A stretch of DNA of 64,000 bases from Raineyella sp. LH-20 (GCF_033110965.1 NZ_CP137003.1:1178001-1242000), one strand, 5' to 3'. Positions 24,407-34,767 are shown, counted from the stretch's first letter. Numbers and translations are program-made. The notes: generated by a model from the letters alone, not told the origin.

Positions 24407-25849
24407 GTGGAACTGCGGGATTACATCGCGGTGCTGCGTAAGTATTGGCGGAGTACGGTTGCCGTCACTCTTTTCGCCGTACTCGGCGCGACAGCTTTCA
24501 ATTTCTTTTCGGCGCCGACCTACACCTCGAGGACGGCGCTTTTCTTTTCGGTGAACGGCGCGACCTCGGCGAGTGATCTCGCGCAGGGCACCACGTTCAC
24601 GCAGAAGCAGGTCGAGTCGTACGTCGAGGTGGCCACCTCCCCGCTCGTCCTGCAGCCGGTGATTGCGAAGGTCCCGCTGGCCACCACCCCGGCCGCCCTG
24701 GCCAAGCAGATCAAGGTCGGCGTGCCCACGAACACGTCGGTGATCACGGTCGAGGTCGTGGACCGCGATCCAGCGACGGCCGCGGCGATCGCCGACGCCG
24801 TCGGCACTCAGCTCGTCTCGACCGTGCACGATCTCTCGCCGGACGACAGTCGGGGCCAGAAGACCGTCGTGGCCACAGTGATCACGCCGGCGACGGTGCC
24901 GTCCTCGCCGACCACCCCGAAGGTCGCGCAGAACCTGGCGCTCGGCCTCTTGCTGGGCTTGTTCCTCGGCGTCGGGCAGGCGATCCTGCGGGCGGCGCTG
25001 GACACCCGGATCTGGTCGACCGAGGACGTGGCGACGGTGACCGACGCCCCGGTCGTCGGCCGGATCCCCTTCGACAAGACGATCGTCGGCCGGCCCGGTG
25101 CGGCGGTGGACGGACGGGACACGGTCCGCGCCGAGGGCTTCCGCAGGCTGCGGACGAACCTGCAGTATCTCGATGCCGGTCAAGGCCGGCGCTCCTTCGT
25201 GATCACCTCGTCGATCGCTGATGAGGGCAAGACCAGCACCTCGGTCAACATCGCTGCCACGCTCGCTGCTGCCGGTCTCCATGTGCTGCTGCTCGATGCG
25301 GACATGCGCAAACCGAGCGTCGGTCGCGCTCTCGGGCTGGAAGATGCCGTGGGGCTGAGCACCTTGCTGATCGGGCGGGCCCAGCTCCGCGACGTGCTCC
25401 AGGGCGCCGGCGTGCCCGAGTTCCATGTCGTGACGTCCGGACAGGTGCCTCCCAACCCGTCCGAGCTGCTCGGATCGGCTGCGATGTCGCGGCTGTTGGA
25501 GACGGTCACCGCCCAGTACGACGCCGTCGTGATCGACGCTCCTCCGCTGCTCCCGGTCACCGACGCGGCGATCCTGTCGCGGATCACCAGCGGAGCGCTG
25601 GTGGTGGTCGGCAGCGGCGACGTCCGTACGCCGCAGCTGGCCGGGGCACTGGAGAGCCTGGAGTCGGTCGACGGCCGGGTGCTGGGCCTCGTGCTGAACA
25701 AGCTGCGCCGGGGAACCTCCGGGTACGGGAGCTACTACGGGCACTACGGCCACTACGGGCATCACGGGCAAGGCGCGGAGGATCATCGGCCTACCGCCCG
25801 GCGAGCCACCGCTGAGGAGCCGGTGGCTCGGCAACGTGAGACGGCCTGA
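24407..25849 (+). CDS. Polysaccharide chain-length regulator / BY-type tyrosine kinase (Wzc-like)
   Basis: This 480-residue protein has an N-terminal Wzz-like domain with membrane segments near residues 15-35 and 170-190. A cytosolic P-loop kinase domain follows: Walker A ADEGKTS (about 268), Walker A' DADMRKPS (about 297) and Walker B VVIDAPP. The C-terminal tail is Tyr/Gly/His-rich (YGSYYGHYGHYG), the usual autophosphorylation cluster. It controls EPS chain length and export. I start at the GTG at 24407 (VELRDYIAVLRKYW), which has AGGGG upstream; the ORF extends 39 codons further up without family similarity. Confidence 0.9.
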   Translation: MELRDYIAVLRKYWRSTVAVTLFAVLGATAFNFFSAPTYTSRTALFFSVNGATSASDLAQGTTFTQKQVESYVEVATSPLVLQPVIAKVPLATTPAALAKQIKVGVPTNTSVITVEVVDRDPATAAAIADAVGTQLVSTVHDLSPDDSRGQKTVVATVITPATVPSSPTTPKVAQNLALGLLLGLFLGVGQAILRAALDTRIWSTEDVATVTDAPVVGRIPFDKTIVGRPGAAVDGRDTVRAEGFRRLRTNLQYLDAGQGRRSFVITSSIADEGKTSTSVNIAATLAAAGLHVLLLDADMRKPSVGRALGLEDAVGLSTLLIGRAQLRDVLQGAGVPEFHVVTSGQVPPNPSELLGSAAMSRLLETVTAQYDAVVIDAPPLLPVTDAAILSRITSGALVVVGSGDVRTPQLAGALESLESVDGRVLGLVLNKLRRGTSGYGSYYGHYGHYGHHGQGAEDHRPTARRATAEEPVARQRETA

Positions 25850-25941
25850 GCACAGGAGACGCGCGGTCCAGCGGGTCCAAGAGTCTTTGGGGGAAAGATG
25901 ACTCAAGAAACAGGCATCTGCAGAACCATTGGAGTTGCAGC

Positions 25942-27798
25942 ATGAGGTCGCATTCAATTTTCTGGCGCCGGTTCGTCCTGGCGAGTTGGGACGCAGTGTC
26001 GTGGATGATCGCTTTCGCGGTCTTTGTGACGATTCGTTATGACCTGAACCTGACTGATCCCCAATGGGTGGCAGCGCTCGAGTACGCATTGGTGGCGATC
26101 CTGGCGACGGCGGTCGGCGGGTACAGTTTTCACCTTTATATGGGGCGGTCCAGGGTGGGCAGTTTCGCTGAGGCGACAGCGCTGGGCCTGCTCGTGATCG
26201 CGGTGGCGCTCCTCCTGGGAGGGTTCAGCTTCTTCGTTCCGAATTTCCCGAGGGGGATCGCCCTGCTGCTTCCCCCACTGGCGTTGGTCTTCATGGGGTT
26301 CGGTCGGTGGGCGTTCCGGAACTTCTTCAGCCAGCGGCGCCGCCGGCTCGCGACCCGCACAGGCGATGCGGGAGTAGGAGCAGCGCCTCGGGCGCTCGTG
26401 TACGGAGCGGGTAACGACGGCCACGACGTAGCGAGGTTGGTGGATTTCGCCGAGGAACCCCCGTATCGGATCGTCGGCTTTCTCGACGATGATCTGGAGA
26501 AGAAGCACCGTCGGATCCGTTCCTATCGGGTGCTCGGTCAGGGGACCGATCTGGTGGAGGCTGCCCGGGCCTCGGAGGCCGAGGTCGTCATCCTCGCGAT
26601 CAGCGGCGCGTCGCGTGACCTGATGGATCGTGTCGCCACCGAGTGCCGGGCCGAGGGCCTCAAGTTCGTCACCGTGCCGCCGGTGCGGGAGCGGATCGGC
26701 GGCCGGGTCCGTCTGCACGAACTGCGTGAGTTCAACGTGGCCGACCTTCTCGGCCGACGCCCGATCCACACCGATCTCGGGGCGATCTCCGATTACGTGG
26801 CGGACAAGGTCGTCCTGGTGACCGGCGCGGGTGGATCCATCGGTTCCGAGCTGGCTCGCCAGGTCCACCAGCTGAAGCCTCGCAAACTCGTCGTGCTGGA
26901 TCGGGACGAATCCGCGCTGCACGCCCTGCAGCTGTCGTTGTACGGCGTGGGGCTGCTCGACACCGATGACATGGTGCTGTGTGACATCCGCGACCGCGCG
27001 GCACTGCGAGAGGTCTTCCGGAAGCACCGTCCCGAGGTCGTCTTCCATGCGGCGGCGCTGAAGCACCTGCCGATGCTGGAGATGTACCCACTCGAGGGCT
27101 GGAAGACCAACGTCCTCGGCTCCCTCAATGTTCTCGAGGCGGCGCATGGCGTCGGTGTGGAGACCCTGGTGAACATCTCCACCGACAAGGCGGCGGACCC
27201 CTCCAGCGTCCTGGGCCAGTCCAAGCGGATCGCCGAGCGGCTGACGTCCTGGTACGCCCGCCAGCACGGCGTGCGCTATCTGTCGGTGCGCTTCGGCAAC
27301 GTCCTGGGCTCCCGCGGATCGGTGCTCTACACCTTCCGGGCCCAGATCGAGCGTGGCGGCCCGATCACGGTCACCCATCCCGACGTCACGCGCTACTTCA
27401 TGACCATCCCCGAGGCGTGCGAGCTGGTGCTCCAGGCCGGCGCGATCGGTGATCCGAGCGACGTCATGGTGCTGGACATGGGAGAGCCGATCCGCATCGT
27501 CGATGTGGCCCGGCGCCTGATCGAGGAGTCTCACCGCGACGACGTACGCATCGAATACACCGGGCTGCGACACGGCGAGAAGCTGCACGAGGTGCTCTTC
27601 AGCGCGCGGGAGGAGGGCATCCCCAGCGCTCATCCGCTGATCAACAGGGTCACGGTGCCTGAGATGACTCCGGGCGAGATCCGCGCGACTGATCCGCAGG
27701 ATTGGAACGCGGTGCATGAGGTCTTTTCACGCCAACGGCTGTCGGATCAACCGTTGGCGATGATCAAGGCGGCCTCCTTCTCCAGTACAAAGGTCTAG
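25942..27798 (+). CDS. CapD/FlaA1-like nucleotide-sugar dehydratase or epimerase
   Basis: This 618-residue protein has four N-terminal membrane helices (residues about 12-130), a CoA-binding-like Rossmann domain (VYGAGNDGHDVARL, about 152) and an SDR domain with GAGGSIGSELARQ (about 295). This is the layout of membrane-bound CapD, PglF and WbpM, which convert UDP-GlcNAc to a 4-keto-6-deoxy sugar, often the first sugar of a repeat unit. Its place right after the Wzc-like gene fits EPS precursor synthesis. Confidence 0.9.
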   Translation: MRSHSIFWRRFVLASWDAVSWMIAFAVFVTIRYDLNLTDPQWVAALEYALVAILATAVGGYSFHLYMGRSRVGSFAEATALGLLVIAVALLLGGFSFFVPNFPRGIALLLPPLALVFMGFGRWAFRNFFSQRRRRLATRTGDAGVGAAPRALVYGAGNDGHDVARLVDFAEEPPYRIVGFLDDDLEKKHRRIRSYRVLGQGTDLVEAARASEAEVVILAISGASRDLMDRVATECRAEGLKFVTVPPVRERIGGRVRLHELREFNVADLLGRRPIHTDLGAISDYVADKVVLVTGAGGSIGSELARQVHQLKPRKLVVLDRDESALHALQLSLYGVGLLDTDDMVLCDIRDRAALREVFRKHRPEVVFHAAALKHLPMLEMYPLEGWKTNVLGSLNVLEAAHGVGVETLVNISTDKAADPSSVLGQSKRIAERLTSWYARQHGVRYLSVRFGNVLGSRGSVLYTFRAQIERGGPITVTHPDVTRYFMTIPEACELVLQAGAIGDPSDVMVLDMGEPIRIVDVARRLIEESHRDDVRIEYTGLRHGEKLHEVLFSAREEGIPSAHPLINRVTVPEMTPGEIRATDPQDWNAVHEVFSRQRLSDQPLAMIKAASFSSTKV

Positions 27799-27846
27799 GC
27801 GCGTGTCCGGGGTGCCGAATCTGCCCGGCCAACCAGGAGTGCTTGC

Positions 27847-29265
27847 GTGCCGATCATCCGCTTGTGGCCGCCCACCGAAATAGGTAACTCCATGATCCTT
27901 TCGGCAAAGAAGGCCGCGCTGAGGCCAGATATTGGTGGCGACGATCTTGGGCGCTGGCAATACGGAACTGAGCGAATCGCCACCTCGGGCCGACTCCGTC
28001 TCCCGCTCTATCTAGCGTTCCTTGCCGCAGCATTGAATCAATCGAACATCGTGTTAGGGGTAAACCTATCACTCGCCGACATTACTGCACTGGTAGCGTT
28101 GGTAGTTGCAGCCATCGATGGCAGGCTCTGGGTTCCGGAGAAGGCCCTTGGTTTTCTCTTGGCGGTCGCGGCCACATCGACGGCCGCAGTGCTCTTCTTC
28201 GATCCCCAATGGTTGTCGACACCGGTTCCGCTGAGAGAAGTGGCAGCCGGGCAGATAAAACTTGCAGTGGCATTCGCATACTTCATCCTCGGAGTAAATT
28301 TCACCAGATCTAGTCAGGCCCTTCCGATTCTCCGAATATTTGCCTATGCCGGATCCGCAGTTTCCATCTTGATATTCTTTCCAAGTTTATCCGAGTTGCT
28401 TGGACTGTATATGGGGGGCTTCCGTTTCAAAGGCCTTATGAATGACCCGAATTACTTCGCCGTGCTCTCAATTGCAGCGTTGGCCGTAGTTTGGCGCGAC
28501 ACCTCGAGACGTCGAGTCTTGCGTATCGCTAGTTCTACTGTCCTGATCTCGGCCGTACTACTTTCCGGGTCGAAAACGGGCCTTATTGTGCTTACCGCCT
28601 TAGCGACTTGGCGATTACTCGATCACGCAGGTCGCGAACGACGCAGCGGAATTTGGTCAACCTGGCGTCCGGTATTCGTACTCCTAGCGGTCGGGATGGT
28701 CGCGGTCGTTCTCTCTTCGGCTTGGCAAGGTGCCGCCACGCGCCTGACCCTTTCGACACAATCGAACCCGGCCATTCAGCGCGTGATGCCGCTGTTGACC
28801 GACTTCGGCTCAGCGATACGACAAGATGGGTCTGGGCGCGATGATACCTGGACCAACGCGCTTACCGTCATCCAGATGTCTCCTATTGTCGGTGTTGGCG
28901 CCGGCGCCTATGAAGATATCGATAGTGCCGTTAACGGGAGCGTCCTCGTCGCCCACAACACATACCTCCAGATCGCGGCGGAGTGGGGATTGCCACTTGC
29001 CGCGCTATTCCTGCTTTGGGTGTTGATCACTCTGCTACGCAAGCCCGTCGACGACCGCCAGTTTCGAACCTGGAGGACCGCTCGTGACGTGTGCGTGGTT
29101 CTACTAGTTGGGTCGTTCTCTGTCTCTCTGAACAACGCCAGAGTCCTGTGGATGGTCTTGGGAATTCTGGCGGCTGTTCTGGATCCGTCTTGGCGACATG
29201 TGGGTAGCGGGCACCGCAGGCAGCTACATGCCGATTCGGCAGAAACAGCGGTTCGACCTGAGTGA
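27847..29265 (+). CDS. Wzy/O-antigen-ligase-like polymerase
   Basis: This 472-residue integral membrane protein has about ten to twelve hydrophobic segments. The family-specific region reads GFRFKGLMNDPNYFAVL, then GSGRDDTWTNAL and GVGAGAYEDI, then AHNTYLQIAAEWG. Such proteins polymerise or ligate lipid-linked repeat units on the outer face. The GTG at 27847 has AGGAG eight bases upstream. From here the base composition is clearly lower in GC than the upstream genes, marking the start of the atypical block. Confidence 0.85.
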   Translation: MPIIRLWPPTEIGNSMILSAKKAALRPDIGGDDLGRWQYGTERIATSGRLRLPLYLAFLAAALNQSNIVLGVNLSLADITALVALVVAAIDGRLWVPEKALGFLLAVAATSTAAVLFFDPQWLSTPVPLREVAAGQIKLAVAFAYFILGVNFTRSSQALPILRIFAYAGSAVSILIFFPSLSELLGLYMGGFRFKGLMNDPNYFAVLSIAALAVVWRDTSRRRVLRIASSTVLISAVLLSGSKTGLIVLTALATWRLLDHAGRERRSGIWSTWRPVFVLLAVGMVAVVLSSAWQGAATRLTLSTQSNPAIQRVMPLLTDFGSAIRQDGSGRDDTWTNALTVIQMSPIVGVGAGAYEDIDSAVNGSVLVAHNTYLQIAAEWGLPLAALFLLWVLITLLRKPVDDRQFRTWRTARDVCVVLLVGSFSVSLNNARVLWMVLGILAAVLDPSWRHVGSGHRRQLHADSAETAVRPE

Positions 29266-29410
29266 ACTGGAGCGAGACGGCATGGGAATATGGGACATAA
29301 CGTGGCAGAGGAAGACCGTCCGCCTGGGCTCAAGAGAGGAATCAGAGCAAGCCCCGCGGTACCAGGTTCTTCAGGTTGCCGACACGGCCGTCACGGGAGA
29401 ATGAGAAGAA

Positions 29411-31426
29411 ATGGATCTGGCAATCTGGATTTCTGTCATAGTGGTAGGACTGGCGGCCGGCCTTAGCCCGGCGCTATGGAGGCCCCTTCTGCGGCTTCTG
29501 TCAGTGGTCGATGTTCCTAACGAAAGATCCTCCCATACTCGAACGACTCTTCGAGGTGGCGGGCTCGGCCCACTTTTCGGCCTTCTTGTTGGAGCAGTTC
29601 TAATCCTTGTTGGGTCCAGTGGTTTAGCGAACAGGTCAGTTTTTCCTATCATCTCCATCATTGCGACCGGAATGATAATGTCCGGCGTCGGCCTCTTGGA
29701 AGACGTTCGGGGACTATCTGTACTCTCTCGCGCTGGTCTGCAGGTAGTCGTCGGAGCCGGGTTGGGCCTGGTCCTGTACATTTCCGGCGGCTTGGCGCTG
29801 CTGTGGACTCCGGTCGTCGCCATCGGATTCGCGGCTTTTGTGAACTTCGCTAACTTCATGGACGGAATTGACGGAATATCTAGCCTTTACGGGCTAGCTG
29901 CAGGGCTTTCCTATGCCGTTATAGGTGTCATGGCGCAACGTGATTGGCTGGTTCTCATCGGATTGATGACAGCGGTAGCATTCGCAGTCTTTCTTCCCTG
30001 GAACATATCGCCACCAAGGCTATTCTTAGGCGACGTGGGAAGTTACCTCCTAGGGGCGGTACTTGGCGGATGTGCAATTAATTCGATGGTATCAGGCGTT
30101 CCGTTCCTAGTCGCCCTGGCTCCCCTGACGTTGTACCTGGTAGATCCGCTGTCGACTTTGTACCGACGCGCAAGGAAACACGAGCGTATCTTCGACGCGC
30201 ATCGAAATCATACCTACCAGCGCTTGGTCGATGCAGGCATTTCTCACATGAGCATAGCGGGTCTGATCGCAGTGCTTACATTGATCACGAGTGGAATCAG
30301 CCTGATGGTGCTGATCAATCGAGGCTGGGCTTGGTTTGCCGGAATATCTATCGTCGGGATTGCAGTCGGCTATCTCTCGCTGCCGAGCCTGTGGCGGCGC
30401 CGTGGGGTCGCCACGGCGAAGACGCTTCATGCTTGGAGACCTGATGTCGAAGTCATCTCGCCACGAGAGGCTTGGGCTCCGTCTCGGTGGGCGGTAGTGG
30501 GGGCATCAGGGTTCATCGGAACGGCAGTGGTTGATCATCTGAGATCGAATGGTGTGGAAGTGGTGCCAATCGTTGCACCGCGGGTGACGCTCGACCGAAC
30601 CTCAACTGACCCCCAGGTAGTCGCGTCCGCGGCTGAGGGGCACGCTGCCACTGATGCGATGGCGCGCTCTCTGATCGGAGTCGATGTAGTGGTCAATGCA
30701 GCTGGTATGGCTGTCCCCGACGGCGAGGCAAGTCCGAGTCTATACGGAGCGAACGGCCTACTTCCTGCGATCGTCGCTCACGCCGCCATGAGAGCCGGCG
30801 TCGGGCGCTGTATTCATCTGAGTTCCGCCGCGGTCCAAGGAACTCGTCCCATGCTAGACGCCTCTACGGAAGTCCGGCCATTTTCTCCCTATTCTAAGTC
30901 GAAGGCGCTGGGGGAATTCGCACTGTTGGCGGCAGGAATGTCAAGATTGGAGACGTTTAAAGAGACGGACTTGCTCCTTATACGGGCGACGTCGGTTCAA
31001 GGTCATGGGCGACGCACTACCGAGAATCTTCGACGAGTCGCGCGCTCGCCGTTGGCAAGCGTCGCGGCTCCGGGTGACTACCCTACCGTAGTAAGTAGTC
31101 TAGACGGACTGGTAGATTTTGTGGAACGCGTTGGAGAATCGAAGGAGGCGATGCCCCAGATTCTGCTTCAGCCGTGGGAAGGGCTGAGCGTTCTCGACGT
31201 AATGGCCTTGGCTGGTGGGCGAAGACCTGCGGTGCTTCCGGCCTGGATTTGCCGATCAATTTTGCGGTCGGGGCATATTCTTAGCCGTATTTTTCCTCGA
31301 GTCGTAGGGCCTCTGCGACGTTTGGAACTAATGTGGTTTGGACAGGCGCAAGATCTCAACTCTCCTATTGAGGTAAGCAGCAACAGGACGCATATTCAGA
31401 GAGTCCTGACGAATGAGGGTAGGTAG
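29411..31426 (+). CDS. Polyprenyl-phosphate sugar-1-phosphate transferase fused to an SDR epimerase domain
   Basis: In this 671-residue protein, residues 1 to about 335 are a WecA/MraY-type membrane transferase with NFANFMDGIDGIS, the LFLGDVGSYLLG loop and FDAHRNHTYQRL, which loads a sugar phosphate onto undecaprenyl phosphate. Residues about 355-600 are an SDR domain beginning WAVVGASGFIGTA, with YSKSK as the Tyr-x-x-x-Lys-type catalytic motif. The fusion may make and transfer the initiating sugar in one chain. It overlaps the next gene by 14 bases. Confidence 0.87.
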   Translation: MDLAIWISVIVVGLAAGLSPALWRPLLRLLSVVDVPNERSSHTRTTLRGGGLGPLFGLLVGAVLILVGSSGLANRSVFPIISIIATGMIMSGVGLLEDVRGLSVLSRAGLQVVVGAGLGLVLYISGGLALLWTPVVAIGFAAFVNFANFMDGIDGISSLYGLAAGLSYAVIGVMAQRDWLVLIGLMTAVAFAVFLPWNISPPRLFLGDVGSYLLGAVLGGCAINSMVSGVPFLVALAPLTLYLVDPLSTLYRRARKHERIFDAHRNHTYQRLVDAGISHMSIAGLIAVLTLITSGISLMVLINRGWAWFAGISIVGIAVGYLSLPSLWRRRGVATAKTLHAWRPDVEVISPREAWAPSRWAVVGASGFIGTAVVDHLRSNGVEVVPIVAPRVTLDRTSTDPQVVASAAEGHAATDAMARSLIGVDVVVNAAGMAVPDGEASPSLYGANGLLPAIVAHAAMRAGVGRCIHLSSAAVQGTRPMLDASTEVRPFSPYSKSKALGEFALLAAGMSRLETFKETDLLLIRATSVQGHGRRTTENLRRVARSPLASVAAPGDYPTVVSSLDGLVDFVERVGESKEAMPQILLQPWEGLSVLDVMALAGGRRPAVLPAWICRSILRSGHILSRIFPRVVGPLRRLELMWFGQAQDLNSPIEVSSNRTHIQRVLTNEGR

Positions 31427-32612
31427 GGTGCGACGACGTTTCCATACGAAGACAATTGTCATGGGTGTCACCATTGACTACCAGTTGAGGTACCATCAAG
31501 GGCTAGAAGAGTATTTGGTCGACGATGGCTGGGAGGTTCATATCGTTAGCAGTCCCGGGGCGACTCAAGCCGATCTCGCTGCGAGGAACGTCGCCAGCAT
31601 TCACGAAGTTCACATGGATCGCAGCCCTAATACATTCCGTGATCTTGTCGCTCTTGGAAAATGGGTAAAACTCATTCGGAAACTGCGGCCCAGCGTCGTG
31701 CTGCTGGGCACACCAAAAGCGGCTCTCCTCGGGATGTTCGCTTCGAGCATTTGCGGCGTTCCTCGTAGGATCTATGAGGTTCATGGGCTGCGTTTAGAGA
31801 GCGCCTCGGGGTTGTCTCGGAGATTTCTCTCACTGCTGGAGAGAATTACCTGTCGGCTTGCAACCGACGTGGTCCCGGTGAGTCGCTCCTTGGCGGAGGC
31901 AATGGCGAACGAGAAGATCACGGCGGAAACGAAAATCAGGATTCTCGGACACGGAAGTCCCGGCGGGGTCGATATCAGTCATTTCGCCACTGTCGTATGC
32001 GATGAGAGCCTCAAGAACCGAATACGACAAAGACTAGATCTCGACTCAGGCATACCCGTGGTAATCTTCGTGGGACGACTAACAGAAGATAAGGGCTTGG
32101 CTGCTCTGTCGGCTGCGGCGGGAATTCTTTCCGCCGCACGGCCAGTTCAGTTTCTGATTGTTGGTCCCGTGGATGACGAGTCGGGGAAGGCGGGAGTCAG
32201 AACGCTGACTGAGGCCGCTTCGAGGGTGACTTTCACGGGAAACGTAGACGACGTGGCACCGTACCTGGCAGTGGCAGACGTGCTGTGTCTCCCGAGCAGA
32301 CGGGAGGGTCTTCCGACGGTAATCCTTGAGGCATTTGCCGCGGGCGTTCCTGTTGTGGCCACACGGGCTACCGGCGTTGTAGATCTGGTGACTGATGGCA
32401 GGACTGGACTCCTTGTTCCGATTGACGATCCGGTTGCATTGGAAGACGCTTTAGAACGTCTATTGGATGATCCTGAGGCAGCCCGACGTCTGGCTGATTC
32501 GGGGCGTGAGATAGTGGAGGCATATTTTGCGAGAGCCGATGTTCATCGGAGATGGACAGATTTCCTAAGTCGCGATTTCGGCGACGATGTGGATAATTTT
32601 CTTCTGTGTTGA
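31413..32612 (+). CDS. Glycosyltransferase family 4-type (GT-B)
   Basis: This 399-residue GT-B transferase has donor-site motifs VIFVGRLTEDKGL (about 212) and CLPSRREGLPTVILEAFAAG (about 290), where the EGLPTVILE block is the EX7E region. It adds a sugar to the growing EPS repeat on the cytosolic side of the membrane. The ATG at 31413 overlaps the fused transferase gene by 14 bases; an ATG 16 codons later (MGVTIDYQ) is possible. Confidence 0.85.
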   Translation: MRVGRVRRRFHTKTIVMGVTIDYQLRYHQGLEEYLVDDGWEVHIVSSPGATQADLAARNVASIHEVHMDRSPNTFRDLVALGKWVKLIRKLRPSVVLLGTPKAALLGMFASSICGVPRRIYEVHGLRLESASGLSRRFLSLLERITCRLATDVVPVSRSLAEAMANEKITAETKIRILGHGSPGGVDISHFATVVCDESLKNRIRQRLDLDSGIPVVIFVGRLTEDKGLAALSAAAGILSAARPVQFLIVGPVDDESGKAGVRTLTEAASRVTFTGNVDDVAPYLAVADVLCLPSRREGLPTVILEAFAAGVPVVATRATGVVDLVTDGRTGLLVPIDDPVALEDALERLLDDPEAARRLADSGREIVEAYFARADVHRRWTDFLSRDFGDDVDNFLLC

Positions 32613-32659
32613 AGTAATTGACGGCACTCGAGATTAGTTACTCGTGAGGTGATGAAATA

Positions 32660-33532
32660 ATGACGGTGACTGTGGCTATCCCGTTCACTGGCGCGAACCT
32701 TGACGCCTTCCGCCAGGCTGTGCGTTCGGTATTTGCCCAGGATTGTACGGACTGGCTCCTGCTTCTCGTGAACGACGGCGCCTCGCCAGAGCTATCTGAG
32801 GTTGCCGACAGTATTGCCGACAGCCGCGTGACACATTTTAACGACGGAGTTAATCGGGGCTTGGTGACCAGGTTGAATCAGATCGCTGGTTTGTCCGAAA
32901 CACCATTGCTTGCACGGATGGATGCCGACGACATTATGTTTCCTGATCGGCTATCACGTCAGATTGAACGTTTTCGCAGGAATCCGGAATGCGACGTTCT
33001 CGGGGGGCGTGCTGTAGCGATTGATGGTCACGACAAGGTCCTTGGTCTATACACCGAACGGCCCCTCCCCGTCGAACCGGTGGGCTATCTACGGTCGAAC
33101 GTCTTCACGCATCCGACGGTGACAGGTCGGACCGATTGGTTTCGTGCTAACCCATACCGAGAGATTACGCGGGCAGAAGACAAGGAACTCTGGCTGCGGA
33201 CTTTTCGGTCGTCGGTCTTCGACAAAGATGTTGATCCAGTTCTCTTCTATCGAGTGGAAACCGAGTTCAATCCAGGCAAGGCCGTCAACGGAACGCGCGG
33301 TGATCGCTTGGGCACGCGGCCGTATACAAAGGAGTTCCTCAGTCCGTTAGGCAGAGCGAGATTTCTGGGTAATTCATATGCGAAGGAACTGGTCTATTCC
33401 ACGGTCGGGCGTTACGTGTGGCCATACGTTCACCGCAGGCATATTTTGAAACTTCCGGGAAATGCTGTTGAGGGATATCGGAAGATGGTTCGGATCGTGT
33501 CGGATACTCACGTCCCGGGGTGGACTAGATGA
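32660..33532 (+). CDS. Glycosyltransferase family 2
   Basis: This 290-residue GT-A transferase has VTVAIPFTGANL at the N-terminus, the nucleotide-binding VNDGAS, and the metal-binding MDADDIMFPDR (about 92). It builds the EPS repeat unit. GATGAAAT precedes the start with only a weak ribosome site. It overlaps the following gene by four bases. Confidence 0.85.
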   Translation: MTVTVAIPFTGANLDAFRQAVRSVFAQDCTDWLLLLVNDGASPELSEVADSIADSRVTHFNDGVNRGLVTRLNQIAGLSETPLLARMDADDIMFPDRLSRQIERFRRNPECDVLGGRAVAIDGHDKVLGLYTERPLPVEPVGYLRSNVFTHPTVTGRTDWFRANPYREITRAEDKELWLRTFRSSVFDKDVDPVLFYRVETEFNPGKAVNGTRGDRLGTRPYTKEFLSPLGRARFLGNSYAKELVYSTVGRYVWPYVHRRHILKLPGNAVEGYRKMVRIVSDTHVPGWTR

Positions 33533-34767
33533 GCGGACATTGGGTGGTTCTGGGCGGGGGAAACGGAACCTCCAATCTAGGTGACGAATCGATGTGGCTG
33601 GCGGCGGCTCAAATTGTTCGTGAGCTTGATCCGGAGGCTCGGATTCTGACTGAAGGGTATGGCGACTTTGACCCGTTCGTCTCGAATGTCGGGATACTTC
33701 CCCATCTGCATCTGGCGCTGCGTCGTGGGCGCGCTTTCCCGGGGCTACTCGGATCCGCCGTATCTAAGCCGTGGGCTCTAGATTACGCCGCCCGACGCGC
33801 CTCCTGGCTTGTTGATCACCCAGTAGGTTCGTCGAAGCTCTGGGCAGATGCGATCCGTTCCGCGAAGGGACTTGTCTTGGCTGGCTCGGGCGCCATATGC
33901 GACGACTATGCCGTACATGGGGTCTTCGGTTGGTCGCTTGCAGTGGAATACGCGCGTGCTCAGGGCGTGCCGATCTTGTTCATCGGTGAAGGCATCGGAC
34001 CGTTGGCAGACGATCGGGTGCGGCAGGTCGCGGCTCGTATGCTCTGCGCGGCGGAACGGGTAGGAGTCCGTTCGTGCTCAAGCGCGACGTGTGCAGAAGA
34101 AGTCGGTGTGCCGGCTGCCAAACTGGTGGTGACACCGGACTGGGCGATTCCCCTTAAGCCTTCTCCGGAAGTCAGACTTGCGGCGCTTAACCATGTGAAT
34201 GCTCTGAGCGGTGGGAAGCCGTTTGTCGGAGTCTCGTTCCATCGACGTGGATATGGTTCAGGTAGACGGCTCAAGGAATTGGCCGTGTTTCTCGACGATG
34301 TGTCGAGATGTGCGGATGCTTCCGGTGCGACGGTCATATTTGTCCCAAATATGACCGGCCACGGGTATTCGGATGATCGCAAGACGGCCGATCTGCTACT
34401 TCGACGGTGCACGCCAGCCACGAGGAAGAATGTTCAAGTGTGGCGACACCGGGGAAATCCGCAGCTCGTACGTGCTGCTTTGGGGCTGGGAATGTGTCTA
34501 TTCACTACACGGTATCATCCGATGGTGTTTGCTCTGTCGGAAGGCGTGCCTGTCATCGGGTTGTCGTACGATGAATATTATGATGCGAAGCTGGAGGGAA
34601 TCTCCAGTTTGTTCGGCGTGAATGATGCCGTGTTTCGCGTCGACCGTCTTCCGATGGCAGAAACACTCCTAAAGGCGGCCGCTACTGAGAAGGTCCTCCG
34701 TATGCGGCCATCCGAGATTAGCAGTATCACGTCACCCTTGGAATCGTTCGTTCGGGCCCATCGATGA
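33529..34767 (+). CDS. Polysaccharide pyruvyl transferase family protein
   Basis: This 412-residue protein has the CsaB/WcaK-type pattern: GGGNGTSNLGDESMW at the start, LAGSGAICDDY (about 120), a GT-B-like fold, and TTRYHPMVFALSEGVPVIG near the C-terminus. Such enzymes add ketal-linked pyruvate to EPS or cell-wall sugars. The ATG overlaps the previous stop. The acceptor sugar is unknown. Confidence 0.85.
   Translation: MSGHWVVLGGGNGTSNLGDESMWLAAAQIVRELDPEARILTEGYGDFDPFVSNVGILPHLHLALRRGRAFPGLLGSAVSKPWALDYAARRASWLVDHPVGSSKLWADAIRSAKGLVLAGSGAICDDYAVHGVFGWSLAVEYARAQGVPILFIGEGIGPLADDRVRQVAARMLCAAERVGVRSCSSATCAEEVGVPAAKLVVTPDWAIPLKPSPEVRLAALNHVNALSGGKPFVGVSFHRRGYGSGRRLKELAVFLDDVSRCADASGATVIFVPNMTGHGYSDDRKTADLLLRRCTPATRKNVQVWRHRGNPQLVRAALGLGMCLFTTRYHPMVFALSEGVPVIGLSYDEYYDAKLEGISSLFGVNDAVFRVDRLPMAETLLKAAATEKVLRMRPSEISSITSPLESFVRAHR

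Noticed and set aside
29281-29404. A 40-codon frame between the polymerase and the fused transferase
   Set aside because: It has no ribosome site or recognised motif, and probably is spacer.
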